Positions 18,126 to 27,525 of a stretch of 51,993 nt of DNA are shown here, piece after piece. Position numbers and translations under genes: made by a program. The DNA lies in NCBI GenBank assembly GCA_004796425.1, contig QZLB01000167.1, forward strand, positions 1-51,993. Reading direction: 5' to 3'. Source of the stretch: Desulfobulbaceae bacterium. GTDB taxonomy: Bacteria; Desulfobacterota; Desulfobulbia; Desulfobulbales; Desulfocapsaceae. The notes under the pieces were generated by a model, which searched no databases, was not told the DNA's origin, and was given only the letters and a program-made list of their open reading frames with translations. The stretch's first letter is position 1, and each line of letters begins with the position of its first letter.

Positions 18126-18730
18126 TGCACTATCTTGAAATCATCTTCAGATCCATTTTCATCGAGAACCTGCCGCTCAGCTTTTTCCTGGGAATGTGTA
18201 CCTTTCTGGCGATTTCCAAACAGGTAAAAGCGGCGCTCGGGTTAGGGCTTGCAGTTCTTGTTCTTACCGCAATTACCGTCCCACTGAACAATGCAATATT
18301 GAATCAGATGCTCAAACCAGGTGCCCTGGAGTGGCTCGGGCAGCCGGACATAGACCTCACCTTTCTGGGGTTGTTAATTTACATCGCAACCATTGCCGCG
18401 GTTGTCCAGATTCTTGAAATGGTGCTTGATCGCTTTCTGCCAACACTTTACAACACCCTGGGTATCTTCCTGCCGCTACTGACGGTGAACTGTGCCATAC
18501 TCGGCGCCTCGCTTTTCATGGTTGAGCGGGACTATACCCTCCTGGAAAGCACCGCCTATGGTATCGGTGCAGGCAGTGGGTTTCTGCTGGCAGTCGTGCT
18601 GCTGGCAGGTATTCGTGAAAAATGTGAGTACGCAGATCCTCCCGCACCACTGAGAGGATTGGGACTTACCTTCATTACCGCGGGACTGATGGCACTTGCA
18701 TTCATGAGTTTTGCAGGGATGAGTTTGTAA
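18125..18730 (+). CDS. nqrE: Na+-translocating NADH:quinone reductase subunit E
   Basis: The protein has 201 residues, with six membrane helices of the NqrE/RnfA family. The iron-ligating cysteines are in [10 protein letters not shown] and [13 protein letters not shown], completing the NqrD/E iron site. [18 protein letters not shown] is the conserved C-terminal loop. The ribosome site AGGAGA lies at the end of nqrD. The 44-base gap to nqrF is the widest inside the operon. Confidence 0.97.
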   Translation: MHYLEIIFRSIFIENLPLSFFLGMCTFLAISKQVKAALGLGLAVLVLTAITVPLNNAILNQMLKPGALEWLGQPDIDLTFLGLLIYIATIAAVVQILEMVLDRFLPTLYNTLGIFLPLLTVNCAILGASLFMVERDYTLLESTAYGIGAGSGFLLAVVLLAGIREKCEYADPPAPLRGLGLTFITAGLMALAFMSFAGMSL

Positions 18731-18774
18731 TCGGGAACCAGAACGATACGATTGAAATCAGGAGTATTATTTGA

Positions 18775-19995
18775 ATGAATGAGATCATTTTCGGAGTTTC
18801 GATATTTCTCGCCATCCAGTTGGTGCTTGTCACCCTGATCGTCATAACCAAGAAATCGTTATTACCGGATGGGGACGTCACCATCCTGGTAAACGATGAA
18901 AAGGAACTGACCGCGCAGCCTGGTGGCAAGCTTCTCACCTCACTGGCTGACCAGGGTATTTTTCTCTCCTCCGCCTGTGGCGGTGGCGGAAGTTGCGCCC
19001 AGTGCCGCTGCATTGTCAATGAAGGGGGCGGCGCAATTCTCCCCACCGAAGAATCTTCGATTTCCCGCCGTGAAGCCCGAGAGGGGTATCGGCTCGCTTG
19101 CCAGGTACCTATCAAGCGCGATTTAAAAATTGAAGTACCGGCAGAAATGCTTGAAACACGGAAATGGGAATGCGTCGTTGAATCGAACAACAATGTGGCA
19201 ACCTTTATCAAGGAATTGGTTCTCAAGCTCCCGGCTGGCGAAAATGTAGATTTCAAGGCCGGCGGGTATATTCAAATAGAAGTTCCCCCCCATGTGCTTG
19301 ATTACAAGAATTTTGACATCGACGACCGCTTTCTCAGTGACTGGACGAAGTTCAAGATGTTTCAATATAAATCCCATGTTCATACCCCGGTTACCCGCGC
19401 CTATTCGATGGCCAACTATCCCGAAGAGCACGGTATTATAAAACTTAACGTAAGGATTGCCAGTCCACCGCCTGACGGACCGGACATCCCTCCCGGACAG
19501 GTATCTTCCTATATCTTTAATCTCAAACCAGGAGATAAAGTAACCATCTCCGGACCGTTTGGTGAATTCTACCTCGAAGATGGCGAAGAGGAGTTGGTTT
19601 ATATTGGCGGCGGCGCCGGAATGGCCCCCCTGAGAAGCCACATTTTTGATCTTTTTAAGCGAATAAAAACTGGCAGGAAGGTATCTTTCTGGTATGGAGG
19701 TCGCTCACTCAAGGAAGTCTTCTACCGCGAAGAGTTTGAGGCAATGGATCGCGAGCATGACAACTTCACGTTTCATCTTGCGCTTTCTCAACCGCTACCA
19801 GAAGATAACTGGGAAGGGTACACCGGCTTTATCCACCTGGTACTCTATGATAATTATCTCAAGCATCATCCAGCACCTGAGGATATCCACTACTATATCT
19901 GTGGGCCACCCATGATGCTTGACTCGGTGATGAAAACCCTCGATAATCTTGGTGTTGAGCGCGAGTGTATTCATTTCGATGATTTCGGAGGTTGA
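18775..19995 (+). CDS. nqrF: Na+-translocating NADH:quinone reductase subunit F
   Basis: The protein has 406 residues and is the electron input subunit. An N-terminal membrane helix (4-24) is followed by a 2Fe-2S ferredoxin domain with [14 protein letters not shown] and the fourth Cys in LACQVP. Next comes a ferredoxin-reductase FAD domain with RAYSMANYP, then an NADH domain with [11 protein letters not shown] and ICGPPMM. Electrons pass NADH to FAD to 2Fe-2S to the membrane subunits. AGGAG precedes the ATG. Confidence 0.97.
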   Translation: MNEIIFGVSIFLAIQLVLVTLIVITKKSLLPDGDVTILVNDEKELTAQPGGKLLTSLADQGIFLSSACGGGGSCAQCRCIVNEGGGAILPTEESSISRREAREGYRLACQVPIKRDLKIEVPAEMLETRKWECVVESNNNVATFIKELVLKLPAGENVDFKAGGYIQIEVPPHVLDYKNFDIDDRFLSDWTKFKMFQYKSHVHTPVTRAYSMANYPEEHGIIKLNVRIASPPPDGPDIPPGQVSSYIFNLKPGDKVTISGPFGEFYLEDGEEELVYIGGGAGMAPLRSHIFDLFKRIKTGRKVSFWYGGRSLKEVFYREEFEAMDREHDNFTFHLALSQPLPEDNWEGYTGFIHLVLYDNYLKHHPAPEDIHYYICGPPMMLDSVMKTLDNLGVERECIHFDDFGG

Positions 19996-20001
19996 ACCTG
20001 T

Positions 20002-20184
20002 ATGTCTGAACTCCTGGTAGTATTTCTGATCACCGCGCCGCTGCTGATCGGCGCAGCAGCAGTGATCAATTTCTGTAAAAGACGCGTCGCCAAGACCCGC
20101 CACCCCTTAAGTGGAATGTGCCATAAAAAAGGTGGTGCAATGTGCACATCCTGCAGTTCGGCACTGTCTGGCAATCAAAAGTAA
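20002..20184 (+). CDS. nqrM: (Na+)-NQR maturation factor NqrM
   Basis: The protein has 60 residues with one membrane helix (about 4-24) and a Cys-rich C-terminal tail, FCKRR then MCHKKGGAMCTSCSS. That Cys pattern matches NqrM, a small protein needed to deliver iron to the NqrD/NqrE site. It starts six bases after nqrF, with GGAGG overlapping the nqrF stop. Finding apbE and nqrM in the same transcript shows the operon is self-sufficient for NQR assembly. Confidence 0.92.
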   Translation: MSELLVVFLITAPLLIGAAAVINFCKRRVAKTRHPLSGMCHKKGGAMCTSCSSALSGNQK

Positions 20185-20214
20185 GCCTCTTTTAACCCTC
20201 TCACTGCTTCATAC

Positions 20215-20250
20215 GGTGTACCACAAAAGTCGTGTGGTCACCTTTCTATT
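20215..20250 (+). terminator. Rho-independent terminator of the nqr operon
   Basis: GGTG-T-ACCACA (20215-20225) pairs with TGTGGTCACC (20233-20242), ten pairs with one bulged T, followed by TTTCTATT. It lies about 30 bases after nqrM. Confidence 0.75.
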
Positions 20251-20380
20251 GTCTCTCTATCCTCCCTAGCCTTGTACCGGAGCCCGTAAATCCTGCTCAT
20301 TGGATATTTAGAGCTTCCAAAGTGTTGTGCTCAATTTTTGTTTCCTTTTTTTAACATTTAGTAAATTTTCATGATACCAT

Positions 20381-20409
20381 TTGACATATATATCAATCCA
20401 CAGTATTGA
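20381..20409 (+). promoter_or_regulatory. Sigma-70 type promoter for the Lrp-family gene
   Basis: A perfect -35 TTGACA (20381-20386) is followed after 17 bases by TATTGA (20404-20409). The -10 lies within a short direct repeat TATTGAGTATTGAG, a possible self-binding site. The start ATG is at 20448. Confidence 0.6.
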
Positions 20410-20447
20410 GTATTGAGCAACAATATCCCAGGAACCAAGGAGTCGTC

Positions 20448-20891
20448 ATGGAAATAGACAAGCTTAATCTTGAAATTATCCGCCACCTGAGAAATGGCCG
20501 CAAGTCCTACCGGAAAATAGCCGAAGACCTGGAGATTACCGAAAACACCGTCAGGTCGAGAGTGAATAAGCTGGTCAGCGAAGGAATTTTAAATTTCACT
20601 GGAAATGTCGATCCCGACGCGTTGACTGGTCACCGAATGCTTTATCTCGGTGTTAAACTCAGCGACCTGGACCTGGCGCAAAAAGGTGATGACTTTTGCA
20701 ATTTACCCGGGGTGGTTTCTGCCGCGGTGGTGACAGGAAGATACGATCTGATATTGCAGGTATTGCTCAATAACGACTTTAACCTGCTTGAATTTATTAC
20801 TGAACACGTTTCACAAATTGAAGGTGTTCAGACCGTTGAAAGTTTTATCGTGTATAAAGGGTACAACCTGAAGGTGCCCTACATTTTATAG
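20448..20891 (+). CDS. Lrp/AsnC-family transcriptional regulator
   Basis: The protein has 147 residues. An N-terminal winged helix-turn-helix (LNLEIIRHLRNGRKSYRKIA, then TENTVRSRVNKLVSEGIL) is followed by an AsnC-type RAM ligand-binding domain (GVVSAAVVTGRYDLILQV). I chose ATG 20448 because AAGGAG lies just upstream and the mature family begins at this point. A frame open from 20406 adds only a non-conserved tail. It sits 70 bases upstream of alanine dehydrogenase, and such Lrp relatives often control ald in response to alanine. That link is inferred from position. Confidence 0.92.
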   Translation: MEIDKLNLEIIRHLRNGRKSYRKIAEDLEITENTVRSRVNKLVSEGILNFTGNVDPDALTGHRMLYLGVKLSDLDLAQKGDDFCNLPGVVSAAVVTGRYDLILQVLLNNDFNLLEFITEHVSQIEGVQTVESFIVYKGYNLKVPYIL

Positions 20892-20961
20892 GTTCTTAAC
20901 GCTCAAGGCTGCTGCTCTAAAAACGGCCGCACTCGCTCATGCCCAGAAAAGAGGAGAAACC

Positions 20962-22074
20962 ATGATTGTCGGAATACTCAAGGAAATCAAAGTCGCAGAA
21001 AATCGAGTAAGTATGACACCAGCCGGAGTTGAGGTCATGTCGCACCATGGCCACTCAGTTCTCGTCGAGCGGAATGGAGGCTCCGGAAGCGGCTATAGTG
21101 ACGCTGAATATAAAGCTGCCGGGGCTGAAATCGTTGAAACACCCCCAGAGATTTTCGAACGTGCAGAAATGGTCATGCATGTCAAGGAACCGCAACCATC
21201 AGAATACCCGCTGATTCGCCAGGATCAGATTGTCTTTACCTATCTGCATCTCGCCGCAGACGAGGGCTTGACCAAAGCATTGATCAATGCCGGATCGGTA
21301 AACATTGCCTATGAAACCATCCAGAAGCGTGATGGATCCCTTCCCCTGCTCACCCCCATGAGCGAGGTAGCCGGTCGTATGGCAGCACAGGAAGGAGCCA
21401 AGTATCTGCAGAAACATCATGGTGGCGGCGGTGTTTTGCTCGGTGGTGTACCGGGCGTACAACCAGGCATCGTGGTGGTAATAGGCGGTGGCGTTGTGGG
21501 TATCAATAGTGCGAAAATTGCCTGTGGTCTTGGCGCTCAGGTGTACTTGCTCGACACAAATCTGGAACGGTTGCGCTACCTCAGTGAAGTAATGCCGAGC
21601 AACTGTTTTCCGGTGATGAGCAACACGCCGACCCTTAAAGATTTGCTCCAGAAAGCGGATCTGGTAATCGGTGCGGTATTGATACCTGGAGCAAAGGCGC
21701 CAAAGTTAATCAGCCGGGAGATGCTCGGGTTGATGAAAAAAGGTTCGGTACTGGTTGATGTCGCGATCGATCAGGGAGGCTGCTTTGAAACTTCGCGGCC
21801 AACAACCCACGCAGAGCCTGTCTACGAGGTTGATGGCATCGTCCACTACTGTGTGGCAAACATGCCCGGTGCGGTACCCCAGACGTCAACGAAGGCGCTG
21901 ACCAACGCCACCCTTCCTTACGCCCTGGAGATTGCCAACAAAGGATGGCAGAAAGCCTGTATCGAAAATGATGAGATAACACCAGGAGTCAACGTCATAC
22001 AAGGGAAAGTGGTCTACCGTGGTGTCGCCGATGCCTTCGGGCTTGACTATAATTCAATGGATCAGTTTCTTTAA
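20962..22074 (+). CDS. ald: Alanine dehydrogenase
   Basis: The protein has 370 residues, the family's normal length. It interconverts L-alanine and pyruvate plus ammonia with NAD. Visible marks are the N-terminal GILKEIKVAENRVSMTPAGV with the substrate-binding Arg, MHVKEPQPSEY (Lys), TYLHLAAD (His), the NAD-binding glycine motif VVVIGGGVVGINSAK, DVAIDQGGCFETSRPTTH, and MPGAVPQTST. GAGGAG precedes the ATG. It is likely cotranscribed with the upstream Lrp-type regulator. Confidence 0.97.
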   Translation: MIVGILKEIKVAENRVSMTPAGVEVMSHHGHSVLVERNGGSGSGYSDAEYKAAGAEIVETPPEIFERAEMVMHVKEPQPSEYPLIRQDQIVFTYLHLAADEGLTKALINAGSVNIAYETIQKRDGSLPLLTPMSEVAGRMAAQEGAKYLQKHHGGGGVLLGGVPGVQPGIVVVIGGGVVGINSAKIACGLGAQVYLLDTNLERLRYLSEVMPSNCFPVMSNTPTLKDLLQKADLVIGAVLIPGAKAPKLISREMLGLMKKGSVLVDVAIDQGGCFETSRPTTHAEPVYEVDGIVHYCVANMPGAVPQTSTKALTNATLPYALEIANKGWQKACIENDEITPGVNVIQGKVVYRGVADAFGLDYNSMDQFL

Positions 22075-22090
22075 AATGCTGATCCATTGA
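22054..22090. terminator. Perfect inverted repeat over the ald stop codon
   Basis: TCAATGGATCAG (22054-22065) and CTGATCCATTGA (22079-22090) are perfect 12-base arms around a 13-base loop that contains the ald stop. No U-tract follows, so it may act as an mRNA 3' end stabiliser or, with the next hairpin, as a terminator. Confidence 0.5.
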
Positions 22091-22100
22091 GCAGAAACAC

Positions 22101-22132
22101 ACCGCCCCTGAGCCAAACGGGCTGTGGGCGGT
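22101..22132. terminator. GC-rich hairpin between convergent ald and prfB
   Basis: ACCGCCC (22101-22107) pairs with GGGCGG plus T (22126-22132), with an inner AGCC/GGCT stem. The minus-strand side leads into GTGTTTCTG after prfB. It probably serves transcripts from both sides. Confidence 0.5.
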
Positions 22133-22143
22133 TAATAGACGCA

Positions 22144-23254
22144 CTATTTTTGCCAGAGCAGATAGGCCTTGATAAAAGGATCAAGCTCCCCGTCCAGCAC
22201 CGCATCAACATTACCCATTTCATACTCGGTGCGGTGATCTTTGATCATCCGATACGGTTGCAGAACGTATGATCTGATCTGGCTTCCCCAGCCAATTTCT
22301 TTTTTCTCGCCGTGAAGCCCCTGCTGCTGTTCAGCCTGCTTCTCTCGCTCAAGCTCGTAAAGCTGGGACATCAGCATTTTCATAGCCATGTCCTTATTGC
22401 GGTGTTGCGATCTTTCATTCTGGCACTGGACGACAATACCGGTCGGCAGGTGCGTGATCCGAATGGCTGAATCAGTTTTATTGACATGCTGCCCACCTGC
22501 ACCGCTCGATCGATAGGTATCGATCCGTAGATCTTTTTCTGAAATATCCACATCAACGGTATCATCAAGCTCAGGCATGACCATCACGGAAGCAAACGAG
22601 GTGTGCCGTCTCCCGCTGGCATCAAAGGGAGAGATTCTCACCAGACGATGAATACCAAGCTCAGATCTGAGGTGTCCGTAACTGTATTTGCCCTTGAAAA
22701 AAATGGATACACTTTTAACTCCTGCTTCATCGCCAGGCAGAATATCGAGGATAGTCGTTTTTAATCCCTTTGTCTCCGCCCAGCGCAGATACATCCTCAG
22801 CAGGATATCAACCCAATCCTGAGCCTCGGTCCCTCCCGCACCAGCATGGATTGATACAATGGCATTGGAACTATCATGCTCTTCACTGAACATGCACTGC
22901 AGTTCGGTCATACCGATATCTGCTTCAATTGAGGAAAGATTCTGTGCAACCTCTTGCTCCGTGTCAGAATCCTTCTCTTCCACGGCCATTTCAAGCATTA
23001 ACTCCGCTTCCTCAATTTCACCCCAGGTTCGCTCCCAGGTCTCTATAATATCCTGCAATTGACCCAGCTTTTTCTGGGTTCTCTGAGCAACAGCTCCATC
23101 ATTCCAGAAATCAGGAGCCAATACCTGCCGTTCGAGTTGCTCAACCTCTTCTTTTTTTCTGGCTAAGTCAAAGATGCTCCTTCAAGGCCTGCATACGACC
23201 TTTCATATCTTTGAGTCTTTGAAACGTTACCGCTGCTCCTGTTTCTTGTGCCAT
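22144..23254 (-). CDS. prfB: Peptide chain release factor 2, with programmed +1 frameshift
   Basis: The protein has 369 residues after frameshift. The zero frame begins ATG at 23254 and reads 28 codons to CTT at 23171-23173, then TGA. Skipping one base joins it to the long frame that runs to 22144 and restores an N-terminus that reads EHL then DLARKKEEVEQLE. RF2 marks are the SPF tripeptide in RISPFDASGRRHTSF, which recognises UGA/UAA, and the GGQ loop in SSGAGGQHVNKTDSAIR, which triggers peptidyl-tRNA hydrolysis. AGGAAAGCGC precedes the ATG. The gene is intact and the stop is the classical autoregulatory site. Confidence 0.97.
23167..23182 (-). promoter_or_regulatory. prfB: prfB programmed frameshift signal
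   Basis: On the mRNA strand AAGGAG (23177-23182), a three-base spacer, CTT, then TGAC. This is the same arrangement as the E. coli site: an internal Shine-Dalgarno three bases before CUU-UGA-C. Low RF2 favours slippage to the +1 frame and raises RF2 synthesis. Confidence 0.95.
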
Positions 23255-23319
23255 GCGCTTTCCTGAATAGTTATGATTGCCCACCAAAGTCGGTGTTGAA
23301 AAATTTTTCTTTTATGTGC

Positions 23320-24888
23320 TCATTTCTTTGGCCTGAGTCTCGACCAGATCAGACAGCCAAAGAGGGCGAAAAGAGTCACCATTGCACACGCTGGTGCAAA
23401 CCGGAAACCCACTCTATTATAAAACGTTCTCTCTGATAATAAAGGTGTTTCCACTATCTGAGCCCAATCCACAAAAAGATCCGAGCGCATAATGATCCGG
23501 CCTAGGGGGTCAATCCCGCCGGATATTCCAGTATTAGCCGCGCGAACAGTGGCTTTGCGATTCTCAACGGATCGAAAAACGGTCATCGCCCAACTCTGGT
23601 ACGGGGCACTTGATTTACCATACCAGGCATCATTGGTCAAATTTATGAAAACATTGGCACCATTTTGCGACCAGGTTCTGCTGATCCATTCGAAAATTGA
23701 TTCGTAGCAGATCAACACACCGATTCTCATGGGTCCGGTTTCCAGTGTTTTCTCGACCGTTCCCGGGGTAAAATCACCCACCGATTCAACCAACGGTTTA
23801 ATAAAGGGAAGGTATTCCTGAAATGGTACATATTCACCATAGGGCACAAGCTGAGTCTTGTAGTATGAGCCTAGAAAATCTCCCTGAGATCCTATCAACT
23901 GGGCACTGTTAAAATACTCATAGGCCCGCTTCCCATCTTCCCCTGTAACAATATTGTACCATGGTGCACCGGTTAGCAAGGTTATTTCCACTGGTTTCAA
24001 GGTCGCAGTAATTCTCTTCAGCAAAGGATCATGTTGAGGATAAAATGGCACGGCCGTTTCCGGCCAAACAACCAATTCCGCGCCTTGTGCATCCAACTCT
24101 GTGGTAAGGTTGAGATACTTTTCAACTGTTTTTTCGCGCATCTCAGCGCTCCACTTGAGCTGTTGCTTTATATTGCCCTGGACCACACCAATTAGAGCTC
24201 TTGGGGCGACGGCTGTTTTTAACTCTACGTCCTTCCACCGATACCAGCTATAAATAAAGGCCGAATAAATGAGCAGGATCAGAAAAATCCCGGCAAAGAG
24301 TCTCTGGTCGAAAGAAAACTTTTTTGAAATCCAGGCGTAGATAACGAGGTTGCAGCTCAGCAGCAAAAAGGTGGCCCCATAATGCCCGGTAATATCAACA
24401 AATTGTATCGTTGCCGGTATGGACCATAAACCATACCCGAGATCCATCCAGGGAAACCCTCCAAACGCCCAGGAACGAACCCAATCCATGGCAACCCAAC
24501 TGCATGGAATGGTTACAAACAACAACCAGCCGGGAAGATATGTGCGCTGCCAGAAATATAAGAGTGAAAAAATCACCAGGTACCCCGCCATATAACAGCA
24601 GAGCAGGAGCATCAGGGGGACTGCACCAACCCAGGGTATCCCCCCAAAGGTAACCAGGACCGATACGATCCAGTAAAGCAGGAAAATATGAAGAAAAAAA
24701 CCGCAAAGAAAACCACGTAACGCTGCAGTTTTTAACGATTTAGCCTGATCGAGCCAAAATAGAAACGGAACCAGCGCGATGGGTAGCAGAAACCAGAATT
24801 GGAACTTACCGGGTAACGCAGACCAGAGCAAGAGCGGTGTGAGCAGAAATCCGGAGAGTGTGGATACTACCTTGTTATGGTTGATCAC
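23320..24888 (-). CDS. lnt: Apolipoprotein N-acyltransferase
   Basis: The protein has 522 residues. About six to eight N-terminal membrane helices are followed by a nitrilase-type periplasmic domain. The catalytic triad is visible: Glu277 in VVWPETAVPF, Lys344 in YYKTQLVPYGEYVP, and Cys394 in VLICYESIF. GNIKQQLKW and NLTNDAWYG are further family blocks. It adds the third acyl chain to lipoproteins, of which this window encodes at least two (the SCO1-like protein and the small lipoprotein). A final membrane helix lies near the C-terminus. Its start overlaps the corC-like gene by four bases. Confidence 0.97.
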   Translation of the reverse strand: MINHNKVVSTLSGFLLTPLLLWSALPGKFQFWFLLPIALVPFLFWLDQAKSLKTAALRGFLCGFFLHIFLLYWIVSVLVTFGGIPWVGAVPLMLLLCCYMAGYLVIFSLLYFWQRTYLPGWLLFVTIPCSWVAMDWVRSWAFGGFPWMDLGYGLWSIPATIQFVDITGHYGATFLLLSCNLVIYAWISKKFSFDQRLFAGIFLILLIYSAFIYSWYRWKDVELKTAVAPRALIGVVQGNIKQQLKWSAEMREKTVEKYLNLTTELDAQGAELVVWPETAVPFYPQHDPLLKRITATLKPVEITLLTGAPWYNIVTGEDGKRAYEYFNSAQLIGSQGDFLGSYYKTQLVPYGEYVPFQEYLPFIKPLVESVGDFTPGTVEKTLETGPMRIGVLICYESIFEWISRTWSQNGANVFINLTNDAWYGKSSAPYQSWAMTVFRSVENRKATVRAANTGISGGIDPLGRIIMRSDLFVDWAQIVETPLLSERTFYNRVGFRFAPACAMVTLFALFGCLIWSRLRPKK

Positions 24889-25772
24889 GACCCTTGCGCT
24901 TCCCCGGGAGCAACAACAATTTTGACTTTTTTAATTCTCCGCTTTCCTGCAGCATGCACGGTCAGGGTTGCATTGTCCAAAGAAACATTATCTCCCTCAA
25001 CACCGAGGCGCCCAAGGGAATGTATAATCAGCCCGCCCACTGACTCATATGGCCCTTCGGGGAGTTCAATGGACAGTCGCTCTTCCACATCTTCAATATC
25101 AACCTTTGCACGGACCACCCAGGTATTGTTGTCAAGCATTTCAAAATCGTCATCCTCAACATCATATTCATCATCGATTTCACCGACGATTTCTTCGAGA
25201 ATATCTTCGAGGGTGATCAAACCTCTGACTGCGCCAAACTCATCGGCAACAATTGCCATGTGGGTTTTATTCTTTTGAAATTCTCTCAGCAGATCCCCAA
25301 TGGGCTTATCTTCGCTGATGAAATATGCTTTGTTGAGATGAGCCCCGAGCCCACTGGTTACCATGTTACTGCGAGCGCACAGTTTCAGGAGATCCTTGGC
25401 ATGAATAATGCCGACAATTCGGTCTGTATTGCCCTGGTATATCGGGATTCTGGTTAACCCCTCATCAATAACTGCATCGACAATCTCATTAACCGGGGCT
25501 TCGACGTCAAAACTGATAATTTCAACGGCAGGGGTCATAATCTCTGCAGCCACCGTATCCCGAAAATCAAAAATGGAATTGATCATTCGTTCTTCAAGGC
25601 TGGTAATCAATCCCTGTTCCTCACCCTCTTCGAGCAATTCTTGGATCTCATGCTCAAGCGCTTCAGTGGTATCAGGAGCCTTGCCAAACGGTATCAGGTC
25701 GCGCAACCGCCTAAACAGCGAATTATTCTCAGACTGGACCGAAGGAGGTTCATCTTCCTGTGAATTTTCCAT
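24885..25772 (-). CDS. corC: CorC/YbeX-type CBS-domain protein
   Basis: The protein has 295 residues with no membrane segment. Residues 60-200 contain a CBS pair (EIMTPAVEIISFDVEAPV, GLTRIPIYQGNTDRIVGIIH, then MAIVADEFGAVRGLITLEDILEEIVG). The C-terminal CorC_HlyC domain (TWVVRAKVDIEDVEERL and YESVGGLIIHSLGRL) completes it. An acidic N-terminus lies upstream. E. coli relatives sit in an operon with lnt, the same order as here, and act in magnesium/cobalt homeostasis or ribosome maturation. The exact role is unclear. Confidence 0.93.
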   Translation of the reverse strand: MENSQEDEPPSVQSENNSLFRRLRDLIPFGKAPDTTEALEHEIQELLEEGEEQGLITSLEERMINSIFDFRDTVAAEIMTPAVEIISFDVEAPVNEIVDAVIDEGLTRIPIYQGNTDRIVGIIHAKDLLKLCARSNMVTSGLGAHLNKAYFISEDKPIGDLLREFQKNKTHMAIVADEFGAVRGLITLEDILEEIVGEIDDEYDVEDDDFEMLDNNTWVVRAKVDIEDVEERLSIELPEGPYESVGGLIIHSLGRLGVEGDNVSLDNATLTVHAAGKRRIKKVKIVVAPGEAQGS

Positions 25773-26098
25773 TTTATCTTTTATAACATTAAGTTAAAAA
25801 CAAACGAGACCCGTTTTAGGATACTTGCAACCAGTAGAGTGCTTTTCTTTCGATATGAAGAATTTCTAGGAATCTTTCAGCTGAAAGTCAAGCGTAAAAG
25901 CTTCGAAATGCTACTAAAATAGATATCACTGCGATATTGTAATACTTTGCCTTATGTTTTTCTCTTTAAATTCTCGCCGCTCCTTACTATACTAGCTGGT
26001 TTCACTAATGATCGAGGTACGGTCGAGAATCACTACGATCCATTCGTCTGACTCGCGTTGTATCAATCACAAAACATAATATTATCAAGAGGTTTAAT
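25773..26098. other. Intergenic region between divergent corC and the biotin-carboxylase gene
   Basis: It is AT-rich with no supported gene. It holds a perfect 14-base palindrome CTTTCAGCTGAAAG (25874-25887), a small stem ATATC/GATAT around 25923-25937, and a candidate plus-strand promoter TTTAAA (25965-25970), 17 bases, TATACT (25988-25993). Confidence 0.4.
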
Positions 26099-27502
26099 GT
26101 GGAAGGGAAGGTGCTCATCGCCAACAGAGGTGAAATAGCCATCCGCATCATGAATGCCTGCCAGGACCTGGGACTGGAATACGTTGTTGTATACACTGAT
26201 GCCGACAAAGATTCAGAGCATGTCTGCCTGAATAAAACAGAAGGGGTTGATCAGAACGCCTGGAGAATCACCAGTTACACCGAACCCAACGATATTTTTG
26301 CCGTGGCTGATCACACGGGCTGCACTGCCATACACCCCGGTTATGGTTTTTTCTCGGAGGATTTCCGTTTTGCACGCAGAACAACCATCAGAGACCGGCA
26401 GCTGACCTTTATCGGGCCAAACTGGGAGGTTATTCGAGATCTGGGCGACAAAATCAACACCAAGCGGGTTGCGAATCAACTGGGAATTCCGACTATACCT
26501 GGAACAGATGCGCCGATTTATAACGAAATGGAGGCGGAAGAAATCGCCCTGGGACTGCTTGAGGAGCAACAGGATCACGGTATTGATGATCCCTCCATTC
26601 TAATCAAGGCTGCCGCAGGTGGCGGCGGTATGGGAATTGAGGAAGTTAATGATATCAAACACTTCAGAAGAGTCTACCGCCAGCTGCAAAACTACGCCAA
26701 ACGTCAGTTCGGAGATGGTGGTGTATTGATTGAACAATGTCTCCGGGATTATAATCACCTGGAGGTTCAACTGGTTTGCTCTCAATACAATGAGCGAATC
26801 CATTTCAGTTCAAGGAATTGCACGATTCAATCAACCGGCCGACAGAAACGCGTGGAGGCCGCGCCCGGTTTCCATAGTTCATGCTTCGATTATGAATTTG
26901 ACGAGCAGAAAGTGCTCGATCAGATCGTCAAGTATTCTTTGAAACTGGCCGATCATGTTAATTATGACAACGTCGGCACCTGGGAGTGGATTGTTTCCAG
27001 GACAGGCCAGCCCTACCTGCTTGAAGTGAACACCAGGATCCAGGTCGAAAATGACATTTCGGCAAGGATTTCATACCTTAACGGTAAGCAGCCCAACCTG
27101 ATCAGAGAACAGATACGTCTCGGGCTTGGAGAACGGATCGGTTTTAAACAGAAAGATATTGTTTTTAAAGGGGCCTCGATTGAGCTTCGCATTGTCGCCG
27201 AGGATACCAAACGCGGCTTTGCACCCTGGATTGGTTCAATAACCGAGTTTGCCTTTCCCCAGCATGACTGGTCCACCGTTTACAGTCATGTACCCTTTGA
27301 TCGACCGTATACCATACCGAGTGATTTTGACCCGAACCTGGCCCTGGCACTCATCTGGGCAGACAGTGTCGATGAAGCCAAGCAACGGGCAGCGCAATTC
27401 ATTGACGAAACACGTATCAAAGGCAAAGATTCAAGCGGTGGACCGATCATCACGAATCTTGACTACCTGAAGGACAACCTTGACCGACTCCTGACTTTTT
27501 AA
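26099..27502 (+). CDS. accC: Divergent biotin carboxylase (acetyl-CoA carboxylase AccC-like)
   Basis: The protein has 467 residues. An N-terminal NRGEIAIRI block, HPGYGFFSEDFRFA, the ATP-grasp loop AAAGGGGMGIEEV, and EVNTRIQVEN show a biotin carboxylase fold. Several usually strict positions differ: the canonical RIQVEHPVTE reads RIQVENDISA, RDCSxQRRHQK reads RNCTIQSTGRQK, and HAxExR reads ASIELR. The start is a GTG at 26099 after AGAGG, and the reading frame has no better ATG nearby. It lies 24 bases before the carboxyltransferase fusion. No biotin carrier gene is nearby. It probably still carboxylates BCCP, but the changes leave some doubt about substrate or carrier. Confidence 0.85.
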   Translation: MEGKVLIANRGEIAIRIMNACQDLGLEYVVVYTDADKDSEHVCLNKTEGVDQNAWRITSYTEPNDIFAVADHTGCTAIHPGYGFFSEDFRFARRTTIRDRQLTFIGPNWEVIRDLGDKINTKRVANQLGIPTIPGTDAPIYNEMEAEEIALGLLEEQQDHGIDDPSILIKAAAGGGGMGIEEVNDIKHFRRVYRQLQNYAKRQFGDGGVLIEQCLRDYNHLEVQLVCSQYNERIHFSSRNCTIQSTGRQKRVEAAPGFHSSCFDYEFDEQKVLDQIVKYSLKLADHVNYDNVGTWEWIVSRTGQPYLLEVNTRIQVENDISARISYLNGKQPNLIREQIRLGLGERIGFKQKDIVFKGASIELRIVAEDTKRGFAPWIGSITEFAFPQHDWSTVYSHVPFDRPYTIPSDFDPNLALALIWADSVDEAKQRAAQFIDETRIKGKDSSGGPIITNLDYLKDNLDRLLTF

Positions 27503-27525
27503 GAACAGGCAGCGATTATAGATCT

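Noticed and set aside
14161-19995. Rnf complex instead of NQR
   Set aside because: The subunits resemble NqrA and NqrF rather than RnfC and RnfB, and apbE and nqrM accompany them.
20401-20417. TATTGAG direct repeat as a mobile element footprint
   Set aside because: Two short copies only, overlapping a promoter. A regulatory or chance origin is simpler.
22144-23254. prfB as a frameshifted pseudogene or sequencing error
   Set aside because: The site matches the known programmed frameshift signal in sequence and spacing.
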